A stretch of DNA of 64,000 nt from G965197715 sp965247615 (GTDB taxonomy: Bacteria > Chloroflexota > Dehalococcoidia > Lucifugimonadales > UBA1127), in contig OZ252022.1 of assembly GCA_965247615.1 (NCBI GenBank), forward strand, positions 1,550,001-1,614,000. The letters are read 5' to 3'. The notes beneath the pieces are model-generated. The model worked only from the letters and a program-made list of their open reading frames with translations. It did no database searches and had not been told where the DNA came from. The position numbers and the translations under genes were made by a program. Below are positions 53,468 through 62,194 of this stretch, piece after piece. Numbering within the stretch: the stretch's first letter is position 1; every line of letters begins with the position of its first letter.

Positions 53468-54685
53468 TTAGCCGGCTGTGAACTTTGCCGCTTCCTCCGA
53501 ACCGCCCGTAGCATCGCCTTCGCTGTATGAGTGAGCTCCTGTTCCAGCGAGGGCACCGCCCTGAACAATCAGGTACTCCTCCCTAATCGGCCGTCCATCC
53601 AACCAGCATTCCAGAATCTCACGGACTCCCGCTGAGTAGCGGGCTTGGGCTGAAAGGGAAGTGCCCGAGGTGTGGGGAGTCATGGCGTGGTTGGGCATGG
53701 ATCTCCAGGGGTGATCATTGGGAGCCGGCTGAGGGAACCAAACATCGCCCGCATACCCTGCCAGCTGTCCGCTTTCCAGAGCCCTGACGATGGCGTCCCG
53801 ATCACAGATTTTGCCGCGTGCGGTGTTGACGATATAGGACCCGCGCTTCATCTTGCCAATCAGACCATCGTCGAACATATTCTCAGTCTCAGGATGGAGA
53901 GGACAATGGATGCTGACCACATCACAGACACTGACCAGCGACTCAACGGTTTCATGGAACGTTAGGCCAAGCTCTTGCTCGACCTCAGTGGTAAGCCGGT
54001 GTCTGTCCGTGTAGTGGAGAGTGACGTCGAAAGGCTTCATTCGTCTCAGGACCGCCAAGCCAATCCTGCCGGCCGCCACTACACCCACGTCCATTCCCTC
54101 AATGTCGTAGGACCTGGAAACGGCGTCCGCAATGTTCCAACCGCCCCTGACCACCCAGCCGTACTGGGGAATGTAGTCCCTGACCAGCGCCAGCATCTGC
54201 ATGACCGCATGCTCCGCAACGCTTATGCTGTTGCACCAAGTCACTTCGCACACAGTGATGTTCCTGCCGATGGCTGCCTGAAGGTCGACGTGGTCCGACC
54301 CGATGCCAGCGGTTATGGCCAATTTGAGGTTCGGAGCCTTTTCAATGCGCTCGGCGGTGAGGTACCCGGGCCAGAAGGGTTGGGAGATGACTATATCGGC
54401 ATCGGCCAGCTCTCTTTCGAAAACGGAATCGGGTCCATCCTTGTCCGCTGTTACAACGAACCGATGTCCCCGTTCAGCCAGAAAGCTCTCCAGCCCAAGT
54501 CCGCCCGAAACAGATCCCAGAAGGTGGCCTGGGGTGAAGTCAATGGCGGCGGGTGAGGGCAAGAGCTGGCCGTCCGGATACCGGGTGAGGTTGGGTATCC
54601 CTTCGCGGGCATAGCTCGGAGGAAACCCTGCCACTGGATCGGCATAGAGAACACAAAGCACTTTCTGGGCAAGAGGGGAACTCAT
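53468..54685 (-). CDS. fdh: NAD-dependent formate dehydrogenase
   Basis: Oxidises formate to CO2 with NAD+. This metal-free enzyme belongs to the D-2-hydroxyacid dehydrogenase family; 405 residues, as in the Pseudomonas-type enzyme. Diagnostic N-terminus: YPDGQ, IDFTPGHLLGSVSGGLGLES, ADIVISQPFWPGYLT with the FDH Pro-Phe-Trp. Cofactor region VGVVAAGRIGLAVL (A-G-R-I-G) with Asp in LHYTDRHRL; active Arg in NTARGKICDRDAI; catalytic Gln-His in WFPQPAPNDHPWR and MTPHTSGTSL. AGGAGG precedes the ATG. Suggests use of formate as reductant or detoxification. Confidence 0.93.
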   Translation of the reverse strand: MSSPLAQKVLCVLYADPVAGFPPSYAREGIPNLTRYPDGQLLPSPAAIDFTPGHLLGSVSGGLGLESFLAERGHRFVVTADKDGPDSVFERELADADIVISQPFWPGYLTAERIEKAPNLKLAITAGIGSDHVDLQAAIGRNITVCEVTWCNSISVAEHAVMQMLALVRDYIPQYGWVVRGGWNIADAVSRSYDIEGMDVGVVAAGRIGLAVLRRMKPFDVTLHYTDRHRLTTEVEQELGLTFHETVESLVSVCDVVSIHCPLHPETENMFDDGLIGKMKRGSYIVNTARGKICDRDAIVRALESGQLAGYAGDVWFPQPAPNDHPWRSMPNHAMTPHTSGTSLSAQARYSAGVREILECWLDGRPIREEYLIVQGGALAGTGAHSYSEGDATGGSEEAAKFTAG

Positions 54686-54986
54686 ACTAACCTCCTAGCT
54701 GCATCTCCGCATGTTGCATATCGAATTGACCTGCCCTGGGATCTGGTGACACACGCACCGCCAGTCCTGCAATGTCAGGGACCACGGGCAGAACAACCGT
54801 CCATGAGCAGCTTGTAGCCCAGTGATCACCCATAGTCCATGGGATTCTGCCGATACATACGGTCCGCTGATGTGTTCAGCGCTTGGCGCCATAGCAGATC
54901 CGCCTCTGCGCGTCGCTCAGAGGAGCACCGGGGCCTCAGCTTGAAGGTCCTTGATTCTGTACAGTTTGGTACGGTGCAGTAGGGCC
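54686..54986. other. Gap between formate dehydrogenase and VOC genes
   Basis: About 300 bases, no credible frame. A CATAGTCCATGGGATTCTGC stretch near 54832 and the presumed fdh promoter are the only content; no consensus was certain. Confidence 0.5.
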
Positions 54987-55370
54987 CTACCTGTCCGTGC
55001 AGTGAATCTGCTGGTAGTTCCCCTCGGAGTCGAAGAAGTAGACCGCCCTGCCGCTGGGTCGAGTGATGGGCCCCTCGTGAAAGAACCCCTCTTTCTTCAG
55101 GAACGCCATGGCCTCGTCAAACTCCTGGGGCGCCACCTCGAAGGCGTTGTGGGTGATGCCGTCTTCGTCGAGGGCGTTCCGCTCGATCTTCCGCGGCCGC
55201 TCGAAGAGCACGACGTCGGCGTCGCCGCACCGCAGCCGTGACAGCTGGGCGCCGCCCTCGCCGACGCGTCCCTGGACCGCCATGCCTAGGACCTCGGTAT
55301 AGAAGCGCTCCGCCCGATCGAGGTCGTCGGCGGGAATGCCAATGTGGTATATGCCCGTTGTCTTGATCAT
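54987..55370 (-). CDS. VOC/glyoxalase-family protein
   Basis: 127 residues with two beta-alpha-beta-beta-beta modules of the vicinal oxygen chelate fold: GIYHIGIPADDLDRAERFYT at the start (metal His), DADVVLFERPR, HNAFEVAPQEFDEAMAFL and RAVYFFDSEGNYQQIH (metal Glu region). Such proteins are glyoxalases, epimerases or dioxygenases; the substrate is not predictable. The ATG at 55370 has GGAGGTGG upstream, excluding the longer start. Divergent from miaA. Confidence 0.85.
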   Translation of the reverse strand: MIKTTGIYHIGIPADDLDRAERFYTEVLGMAVQGRVGEGGAQLSRLRCGDADVVLFERPRKIERNALDEDGITHNAFEVAPQEFDEAMAFLKKEGFFHEGPITRPSGRAVYFFDSEGNYQQIHCTDR

Positions 55371-55465
55371 CACTCCACCTCCATGTCTGGTGTTGGGCCG
55401 CAATGACGTGCCCGCGATGACCGGATTATACTATGCCGCACCATCAGGAAACCGCCAGGAGTCCC

Positions 55466-56428
55466 ATGCCCAGCGCGCGCCCGATCATCGCCATCGTTGG
55501 TCCCACGGCCGTGGGCAAGAGCGCCCTCGGCATTCACCTGGCGGTCCGCTTCGGTGGAGAGGTCGTCAACGGCGACAGCCGCCAGGTGTACCGGGGCATG
55601 GACGTCGGCACGGCCAAGCCCTCGTTGGAGGACCAGAGCCGCGTCCCCCACCACCTCCTCGACCTGCGCGACCCAGACCAACCCTTCAGCTTGGCGGAGT
55701 TCCTGGACCTTGCCAGGACGGCGTTCCGCCGGATTCACAAGCGCGGGCGGCTTCCCATCCTGGTGGGCGGCACGGGCCAGTATCTCTGGGCGCTTCTGGA
55801 GGGCTGGCAGGCCCCCCGCGTCGCCCCGGACCCAGAGCTGCGGCGGCGGTTGGAGCAGGAAGCTGCCGCCGCGGGAGCGCAGGCGTTGCACCATCGCCTG
55901 GGCAAGTTGGACGCGGCGGCAGCGGCCCGCATCGACCCCCACAACCTCCGCCGCGTCATCCGCGCCCTGGAGGTCGTCGGCGCCCTGGGCGGCCCCGCCC
56001 CTCCGGCCCGGCAGCGCAGGCCACCCTATCGCTCTTTGGTCCTTGGCCTCACGCTGCCCACCCGGTCCGAGCTATACCGCCGCATCGATCAGCGTGTCGA
56101 CGACATGCTGGCCGCCGGGTGGCTGGATGAGGTCCGCGGGCTGCTCGCCCGTGGCTACGATCAGCAACTCCCGGCCCTTTCCAGCATGGGATACCGGGAG
56201 CTTGCCCTGCACCTTGAGGGTCAGCTAACACTCGACGAAGCGGTCCGGCGCATCAGGAGCGCCCATCACCGGCTGGCGCGGCGGCAGTACACCTGGTTCA
56301 AGCCCACGGACCCGCGAATTGGCTGGATCGAGCCCGACGGCCGCGGCCTGCTTGAGGCCGAGGCGCAGGTGGAACGGCTCCTCGCCAACGTGGATAATGG
56401 GACCGTATTGAATCCCACGCTCAGATGA
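55466..56428 (+). CDS. miaA: tRNA dimethylallyltransferase
   Basis: Adds dimethylallyl to A37 of UNN-reading tRNAs. 320 residues: PIIAIVGPTAVGKSALGIHL (Walker A), VVNGDSRQVYRGMDVGTAKP, PHHLLDLRDPDQPFS, LPILVGGTGQYLWALL, and the swing/zinc-like part LQQ-like ARGYDQQLPALSSMGYREL, RRQYTWFKPTDPRIGW. AGGAG lies three to four bases before the ATG at 55466. Followed by a Tag-like gene 8 bases downstream. Confidence 0.95.
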   Translation: MPSARPIIAIVGPTAVGKSALGIHLAVRFGGEVVNGDSRQVYRGMDVGTAKPSLEDQSRVPHHLLDLRDPDQPFSLAEFLDLARTAFRRIHKRGRLPILVGGTGQYLWALLEGWQAPRVAPDPELRRRLEQEAAAAGAQALHHRLGKLDAAAAARIDPHNLRRVIRALEVVGALGGPAPPARQRRPPYRSLVLGLTLPTRSELYRRIDQRVDDMLAAGWLDEVRGLLARGYDQQLPALSSMGYRELALHLEGQLTLDEAVRRIRSAHHRLARRQYTWFKPTDPRIGWIEPDGRGLLEAEAQVERLLANVDNGTVLNPTLR

Positions 56429-56435
56429 GGGGACT

Positions 56436-56900
56436 GTGCAAGCTCCCGTGCAGATCGAACCAAGCAACCTGGCGGACTACCTGGAGGTGATGAGCAGGGC
56501 GGTGTTTCAGACCGGCATGTCCTGGAAGGTGGTCCAGTCCAAGTGGCCGGGCATCATGGCGGCGTTTCGGGGGTTTGATCCCAGGGCCGTCGCCGCCTTC
56601 GGCGAGCCTGAACTTGACGTGCTCACCGGCGATGCCCGCGTCATTCGCAACCGGCGCAAGATAGAGGCCATCGTCGGCAACGCAACCAGGATGCTGGAGC
56701 TGGAGCAACGGCACGGGAGTTTCCGCGCCTATCTCCGGTCCCACGGCGGATTCGAGTCGACCGTGGCAGACCTGCGCAAGCAGTTCCGCTTCCTGGGCGA
56801 TACGGGCGCCTTCTACTTCCTCGACGTCGTCAAGGAGGAGGTCCCGTCCTACGAGGACTGGTGCGCCTCCCGCGGCGTCAAGCCTCAACCGCAGGCATAA
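56436..56900 (+). CDS. Tag-like DNA-3-methyladenine glycosylase
   Basis: 154 residues similar to the core of DNA-3-methyladenine glycosylase I: EVMSRAVFQTGMSWKVVQSK, AAFRGFDPRAVAAFGEPELD, DARVIRNRRKIEAIVGNATR. Canonical Tag is about 190 residues and uses two Cys and two His to bind zinc at its ends; this protein is shorter and lacks that set, so it belongs to a divergent clade. Glycosylase activity is likely but unproven. It starts with GTG and is co-transcribed with miaA. Confidence 0.8.
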   Translation: MQAPVQIEPSNLADYLEVMSRAVFQTGMSWKVVQSKWPGIMAAFRGFDPRAVAAFGEPELDVLTGDARVIRNRRKIEAIVGNATRMLELEQRHGSFRAYLRSHGGFESTVADLRKQFRFLGDTGAFYFLDVVKEEVPSYEDWCASRGVKPQPQA

Positions 56901-57096
56901 GCCGTCGCTGAGGCCTTCGCAGCGCGGCGAAGTGCCGGCGTTCCTCTTCCGCCGCCATCAGCGCCCCTGTTGGAGTCCGGCCCGCGCAGTCGGTGGATTT
57001 GGCCCGCATTCATGCGCTTGCGGTGCCCTCGACTCAACGCTACACTGAGGGCGCTGCCAACGTATTCCGTAGCAAGCCAATGGAGGGCTCACGGCG

Positions 57097-58017
57097 ATGC
57101 GGTTCACCAAGATGCACGGTGCGGGAAACGACTTTGTCATGGTCGATGCCCGGGCCCTCGACAAGGACTGGGGCGCCCTGGCTCAGGCCGTCTGTGACCG
57201 CCACTACGGTGTGGGCGCGGATGGCCTCATCATCGCCGTGCCCTCCGAGCGCGCCGACCTCCGGATGCGCGAATTCAACCCGGACGGCTCCGAGGCCGAG
57301 ATGTGCGGCAACGGCATCCGCTGCTTCGCCAAGTTCGCCTTAGAGCGCGAGATCCTCCCACCGTTGGACCGCCCCCTGCGCGTCGAGACCGGCGCCGGCA
57401 TCCTCACGGTCGAGCCGCTGACGGAGCGTGGAGTAGTTACGGGCGCACGCGTCGGCATGGGCGTTCCCCGGCTGCGGCCGGCGGAGGTTCCCGTCGACCC
57501 GGCGCAGCGTCTGGAGCTGGTTGGGGCCCGGGAGGTCGTGGGCCAGCGCAGCGTGGGCGGAGGGACCGAGTTCTTCGCTCGCAGCGATGACATGGTCATG
57601 GACTGGCCTCTGCCGGTCATGGGCTGGGACTTCAGGGTCACCGGCGTCTCTATGGGCAATCCCCACGCCGTCGCCTTCTTGGATACACCCGTGGACGACC
57701 TGCCCCTAGAGCAGATCGGCCCGCACGTAGAACACCACCCGATGTTTCCCCATAGGGTGAACTTTGAAGTCGTCAACATCCAGGACCGGAGCAATCTGCG
57801 AGTCCGCGTCTGGGAGCGCGGCGCGGGGCTGACGCTGGCTTGTGGCACCGGCGCTTGCGCCGTGGCCGTGGCCGCCCGCCTCCACGGCTACGTCGACGAA
57901 CGCGTGGAGGTAGCCCTGCCCGGCGGCGTCCTCACCCTCTTCTGGGACGGCGAGGGTGAGGTCATCATGGAAGGCCCGGCGGTAGAGGTCTTCCAAGGGG
58001 AATGGGCAAAGGACTGA
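57097..58017 (+). CDS. dapF: Diaminopimelate epimerase
   Basis: Makes meso-diaminopimelate for lysine and, where present, peptidoglycan. 306 residues with both catalytic Cys: FNPDGSEAEMCGNGIRCFAK and LTLACGTGACAVAVAA. KMHGAGNDFVMVDA starts the first of two pseudo-symmetric domains; HYGVGADGLI follows. GGAGGG precedes the ATG. Followed by dapL after 36 bases, giving the last steps of the DapL route. Confidence 0.96.
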   Translation: MRFTKMHGAGNDFVMVDARALDKDWGALAQAVCDRHYGVGADGLIIAVPSERADLRMREFNPDGSEAEMCGNGIRCFAKFALEREILPPLDRPLRVETGAGILTVEPLTERGVVTGARVGMGVPRLRPAEVPVDPAQRLELVGAREVVGQRSVGGGTEFFARSDDMVMDWPLPVMGWDFRVTGVSMGNPHAVAFLDTPVDDLPLEQIGPHVEHHPMFPHRVNFEVVNIQDRSNLRVRVWERGAGLTLACGTGACAVAVAARLHGYVDERVEVALPGGVLTLFWDGEGEVIMEGPAVEVFQGEWAKD

Positions 58018-58053
58018 AGCCAGGGAACCCAATAGGAGCATGTAACCAATCCG

Positions 58054-59226
58054 ATGCGCATCGCCAAGAGAGTCGCCCAGCTCCCTCCGTACCTCTTCGT
58101 GGAGATCTCACGCAGGATCGCGGCGAAGCGTGCCGAAGGGAAGCCCGTGATAACCTTCGGCATCGGCGACCCGGACATCGCCACGCCCCAGAGCATCCTT
58201 GACAGGCTGGCTGAGGCGGCGCAGAAGCGGCGCAACCACCGCTACCCGGAGACCGAAGGCCTGCCTGAGTTCCGCGGTGCCGTGGCCGACTGGTACCGCC
58301 GTCGTTTCGGCGTGGACCTGGACCCTGCTACGGAAGTCCTCTCCCTCATCGGCGCCAAGGAGGGCATCGGACACATGCCCTTGGGCATCGTGGACCCAGG
58401 CGATACCGTGCTGCAGCCGGACCCGGCCTACCCTGCGTACAACGCCGGGACCCTATTCGCCGGTGGCGTGCCGTATTGGGTCCCCCTGCGGGAAGAAGAG
58501 GGCTGGTTGCCGGACCTGGATGCCATACCCGCCGACGCGGCCCAGAGCGCCGTTGCCATGTGGCTCAACTACCCCAACAATCCCACCGGCGCCGTAGTCA
58601 CCCTCGAGTACCTCGAGCGGGCAGTGGACTTCTGCAGGCAGCATGACATCGCCCTCCTCCACGACGCCTGCTACAGCGAAGTCACCTACGACGGCTACCA
58701 ACCCGTGAGCCTACTCCAGGTCCCTGGAGCCAAGGAAGTGGGCATCGAGTTCCACTCCCTCTCCAAGAGCTACAACATGACGGGTTGGCGCGTGGGCATG
58801 GCAGTGGGCAATGCGGACCTGGTGCGGGCCCTCTTCCTGGTCAAGTCCAACCTGGACTCGGGCGTCGCCCAGGCCGTACAAGAGATGGGCATAGAGGCCC
58901 TCCAGACCCCCCAAGAGTACCTGGACCAACGCAACCGTCAGTACCAGGCCCGCCGAGACAAGCTCATGCCCGTCCTTGCAGGGCTGGGCTTGGCCGCCCC
59001 GGAGCCAAAGGCCGGCCTCTACATCTGGGCCCGCGTTCCAGAGGGATATACCTCTGCGGGGTTTGCCACGGCGCTGCTGGATGAGAAGGACATCGTTATT
59101 ACTCCCGGCTCCAGCTACGGCAAGTGCGGCGAGGGGTACGTCCGGCTCTCCATGACCCTGTCAGACGAGCACGTGGATGAGGCCGTGCGGCGCCTCAGCG
59201 GCTGGAAGCTACCTCCCCCAAGCTAG
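58054..59226 (+). CDS. dapL: LL-diaminopimelate aminotransferase
   Basis: A PLP aminotransferase of fold type I converting tetrahydrodipicolinate directly to LL-diaminopimelate; 390 residues. FGIGDPDIATPQ, NHRYPETEGLPEFRGAVADW, IGAKEGIGHMPLGIVDPGD, NYPNNPTGAVV, PLP-Lys in FHSLSKSYNMTGWRVG and the Arg in GEGYVRLSMTLS. The ITFGIGDPD and EGIGHMPLG patterns match DapL. Location next to dapF supports this over a generic aminotransferase. Found in Chloroflexota, cyanobacteria and chlamydiae. Confidence 0.92.
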   Translation: MRIAKRVAQLPPYLFVEISRRIAAKRAEGKPVITFGIGDPDIATPQSILDRLAEAAQKRRNHRYPETEGLPEFRGAVADWYRRRFGVDLDPATEVLSLIGAKEGIGHMPLGIVDPGDTVLQPDPAYPAYNAGTLFAGGVPYWVPLREEEGWLPDLDAIPADAAQSAVAMWLNYPNNPTGAVVTLEYLERAVDFCRQHDIALLHDACYSEVTYDGYQPVSLLQVPGAKEVGIEFHSLSKSYNMTGWRVGMAVGNADLVRALFLVKSNLDSGVAQAVQEMGIEALQTPQEYLDQRNRQYQARRDKLMPVLAGLGLAAPEPKAGLYIWARVPEGYTSAGFATALLDEKDIVITPGSSYGKCGEGYVRLSMTLSDEHVDEAVRRLSGWKLPPPS

Positions 59227-59289
59227 CAGGAGAAGCCCATCGCCAAACGTCTGATCTCAACCAAGGCTAGGCCGGAGCGCGCTGTACTC

Positions 59290-60408
59290 GTGGGTCTCGG
59301 CTCTCGCAGAAGGTCGGCCGCTTGGAGCTTGGAGGACTCCCTGTCGGAGCTTGCCCAGCTCGCCATGAGCATGGGAGCAGACGTCGTCGCCGAGGTGACC
59401 CAGAACCTGAACCGGCCCACGCAGTATTACGTCGGCAAGGGCAAGCTGGAAGAGATCAGGGAGACCATCGCCAGCGAAGAGTGCGACCTGGCGATTTTCG
59501 ACGACGAGCTTACTCCCAACCAGCAGCGCAACCTGGAAGACGACCTCAAGATCAAGATCATCGACCGCAGCGCCCTCATCCTGGACATCTTCGCGCGCCA
59601 TGCCCGCACTCGGGAGGGCACCCTTCAGGTGGAGTTGGCCCAGCACCAGTACCTCCTGCCGCGTCTGGCCGGCCAATGGTCTCACCTGGAGCGCCTGGGA
59701 GGCGGAATCGGCACCAGGGGACCCGGCGAGACTCAGATTGAGACGGACCGCCGGCTCATCCGCAACCGCATCCAGCGCCTCAAGTCGGAGCTGGAGGACG
59801 TGCGTCGGCACCGCGCCCTCCACCGCCAGCGGCGAGAGCATGTGGGCTTCCCCGTGCTGTCCCTGGTCGGCTACACCAACGCAGGTAAGAGCACCCTGTT
59901 CAACGCCCTGGTCCATGCCGGAGTACCTGCGGAGAACCGGCCCTTCTCCACGCTGGACCCGGTGACCCGTAGCATCACGCTGCCCTCCGGCGTCAATGCT
60001 CTGCTGACCGACACCGTCGGGTTCATCCAGAAGCTGCCTCCGGCCCTCATAGCCGCATTCCGGGCAACTCTGGAGGAGCTCCAAGAAGCCACGCTGCTCC
60101 TGCACGTCGTCGACATAAGCCACCCCAACGCCGCCGAGCAGAACTTGGTGGTGGAGGAGACCCTCAAGGAGCTGAAGCTCGCCGAGAAGCCGCGTCTGCT
60201 GGTCCTCAACAAAGCGGACCTGCTCATCGGTCAGGACGAGACGCAACCGGACGGCCTTGAAGAAGCTGCCCCTTCTCAGATCAACGGCGTGCTGACGTCG
60301 GCTGCCCAGGGTTGGGGTTTGGACCAGCTCCTCCAGGAAATCGAGCGCACCCTCATCGCGGAGAGCGTGGCCGCGGCCCCGGCCCCCACCGTTCATTTCG
60401 TGGGCTAG
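59290..60408 (+). CDS. hflX: Ribosome-associated GTPase HflX
   Basis: Splits stalled ribosomes. N-terminal domain with TQNLNRPTQYYVGKGKLEEI and DDELTPNQQRNLEDDLKIKI, the linker RLGGGIGTRGPGETQIETDR, and G domain motifs: SLVGYTNAGKSTLFNAL (G1), LDPVTR (G2), DTVGFIQKLPPALIAAF (G3), LVLNKADLL (G4). GTG at 59290 is the first standard start, but it cuts the conserved ERAVLVG first strand. A good ribosome binding site (AGGAG) lies six bases from an ATC at 59239 in the same open frame, giving 17 more residues (IAKRLISTKARPERAVL). Confidence 0.94.
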   Translation: MGLGSRRRSAAWSLEDSLSELAQLAMSMGADVVAEVTQNLNRPTQYYVGKGKLEEIRETIASEECDLAIFDDELTPNQQRNLEDDLKIKIIDRSALILDIFARHARTREGTLQVELAQHQYLLPRLAGQWSHLERLGGGIGTRGPGETQIETDRRLIRNRIQRLKSELEDVRRHRALHRQRREHVGFPVLSLVGYTNAGKSTLFNALVHAGVPAENRPFSTLDPVTRSITLPSGVNALLTDTVGFIQKLPPALIAAFRATLEELQEATLLLHVVDISHPNAAEQNLVVEETLKELKLAEKPRLLVLNKADLLIGQDETQPDGLEEAAPSQINGVLTSAAQGWGLDQLLQEIERTLIAESVAAAPAPTVHFVG

Positions 60409-60920
60409 ACACCGCGCAGGCCTCCAACCCCTGCGGGGGCGCCATTCTCCGAATTCATGCCCCCTGTAGATTCGCGGTATTTGGTTCGCACTATCTATGT
60501 TATGTAACACAAAGGGGCCATATTGACATAATATAGTGCATTATGTAACTTACATGGCCTCTTTCGGAGGGTCTCCCAACCCCTCCTGGCCGCATGGCGG
60601 CACAACCGGAGCCGGGCGGGCCGCATGGGTCTAGAAACGCTGCGCGTGCGTCTGGTTCGCCATGACTGCCCCGTGCGACGCCCTTGCGTGGCCATTCGAT
60701 ACGCCGCCCCGCGCGCGAAGGGCGCCCCGTCCAGCGCACAACTACGCATGCGCCTCCGGGGAGGTTCCCTAGCGCTGCCCCGCACATCTCGGAGACGACG
60801 CCTGCACCCCAGCCGCCCGGCGAAAGAGCGTTCGGCCATGCAAAAAGAGTCCCGCCCATCCTGGCCTGACGGAGGATGAGCGGGAGAAGTGCCGGGGTGC
60901 TGTTCGTGCGACCGGGCGCC
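60409..60920. other. AT-rich signals in a convergent intergenic gap
   Basis: About 510 bases between convergent hflX and gltA with no credible gene. It holds a direct repeat TTATGTAAC (60500-60508 and 60541-60549), a TTGACA at 60523-60528, and the palindrome ATGTAACTTACAT (60543-60555). These promoter- or operator-like words are out of place between gene ends. Downstream DNA (60560-60900) is featureless and GC-rich. Confidence 0.5.
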
Positions 60921-62063
60921 CTACCCCCGCTGCTCAAGGGAGGTGTACGGCAGGTCCATAGGGCCAACGTACTGGAGCAGCGGCCGGATCAGGATGTTGT
61001 GGGCAAACTGTTCCACCACCTGCAGGGTCCACCCGGGAATGCGGCCCAGCGCGAAGATGGAAATGAACAGGTCCTCTGCGATGTCCAGCAGGTTGTACAC
61101 CGAGCCTGCGTAGAAGTCCACGTTGACGAAGATTCCGCGCGTCTGGTAGGGCTTCATGACTTCTGCCAGGCTCTCCAGGATCAGGTACCACTCGGGGCGG
61201 CCCATCTTCTCGCCCAGGGTCTTGGAGCGCTCGCGCATGTGCCGGGCTCGCGGGTCTTCCGCCTTGTACACGCGGTGCCCGAAGCCCATGATGCGCCCGC
61301 CGCCGTCCAGGACCTTTCTGGCGTAGTCTGCGGCGTTCTCCGGCTGCCCAATGTCCATGGCCATCTTCATGACGGCCTCCGCAGCTCCTCCATGCCAGGG
61401 CCCCTTCAGCGTGGCGATTCCGGAGACCACGGCGCAGTGCAGGTCCGCCTGCGTGGATGCCGTCACCCGCGCGGCGAAAGCCGAGGCATTGGCGCCATGT
61501 TCGGCGTGGAGCACAAAGTCCACGTCCATGAGCTTGACGTCCTCCGGGTCCGGCTCCTTGTTCATCAGCATGTAGAGAAAGTTGCCGGCGTGGTTTAGTG
61601 TCTTGTGCGGGGCTACTGGCGCGTTGCCGTTGCGGATCTGCTCGTGGGCACAGACGATGGTCGACGCCTGCGCGGTCACGCGTAGCCCCTTGCGGATCAC
61701 GGCCTCCTCGGAGTTGTCGTCCACCTCAGGGTCGAAGGCGGACAGCGCGGAGACAGCCGTCCGCAGCACGTCCATGGGGTGCCCGCCCTTGATCCGCTCG
61801 ATGATCTCATAGATCTCCGCCGGGAGCTCACGGCTGCTCTTCAAGAAGGAGTCCAACTCCCCAAGCTGGCTCTTCGTCGGAAGCTCGCCGTAGAGCAGAA
61901 GGTACACCACCTCCTCAAAGGTGGATTTCTCTGCGAGTTCGTGGATGTCGTAGCCGCGATAGAGAAGCTTTCCCTCAGTCCCGTCGATAAAGCTAGCTTC
62001 GGTCCGGTCCAGATAGACCCCTTGCAACCCTCGGTGAAGCTCTATCTCCCGTGTCGCGGCCAT
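60921..62063 (-). CDS. gltA: Citrate synthase
   Basis: Condenses acetyl-CoA and oxaloacetate. About 380 residues: ELHRGLQGVYLDRTEASFID at the start, YRGYDIHELAE, catalytic His in FVLHAEHGANASAFAARV, GPWHGGAAEAVMKM, GFGHRVYKAEDPRARHM (second His) and VDFYAGSVYNLL (Asp). The start at 62063 is preferred over the upstream ATG at 62108 because a TTGACA/TAGCAT promoter on the minus strand overlaps that codon. GAGGGG lies upstream of 62063. A 2-methylcitrate synthase role is also possible for this family. Confidence 0.93.
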   Translation of the reverse strand: MAATREIELHRGLQGVYLDRTEASFIDGTEGKLLYRGYDIHELAEKSTFEEVVYLLLYGELPTKSQLGELDSFLKSSRELPAEIYEIIERIKGGHPMDVLRTAVSALSAFDPEVDDNSEEAVIRKGLRVTAQASTIVCAHEQIRNGNAPVAPHKTLNHAGNFLYMLMNKEPDPEDVKLMDVDFVLHAEHGANASAFAARVTASTQADLHCAVVSGIATLKGPWHGGAAEAVMKMAMDIGQPENAADYARKVLDGGGRIMGFGHRVYKAEDPRARHMRERSKTLGEKMGRPEWYLILESLAEVMKPYQTRGIFVNVDFYAGSVYNLLDIAEDLFISIFALGRIPGWTLQVVEQFAHNILIRPLLQYVGPMDLPYTSLEQRG

Positions 62064-62106
62064 AGCTGCATACCCCTCTATTCCAAGCTGTTTTCTGCGA
62101 TTCACC

Positions 62107-62135
62107 ATGCTAACACCGCCCATAGGGGGTGTCAA
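62107..62135 (-). promoter_or_regulatory. gltA promoter with a palindrome filling the spacer
   Basis: On the minus strand: TTGACA (62135-62130), exactly 17 bases, TAGCAT (62112-62107). The -35/-10 spacer and flanks are an imperfect 20-base palindrome (ACACCCCCTATGGGCGGTGT, 8 of 10 pairs; 62113-62132), suggesting a repressor site. The -10 overlaps a possible early ATG, which argues for the later gltA start. Confidence 0.6.
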
Positions 62136-62194
62136 CGAATCCCCGGCTTGGCCCCATGCTACAATGACTCTATCCCGTCCTAACGGCTAGAACG

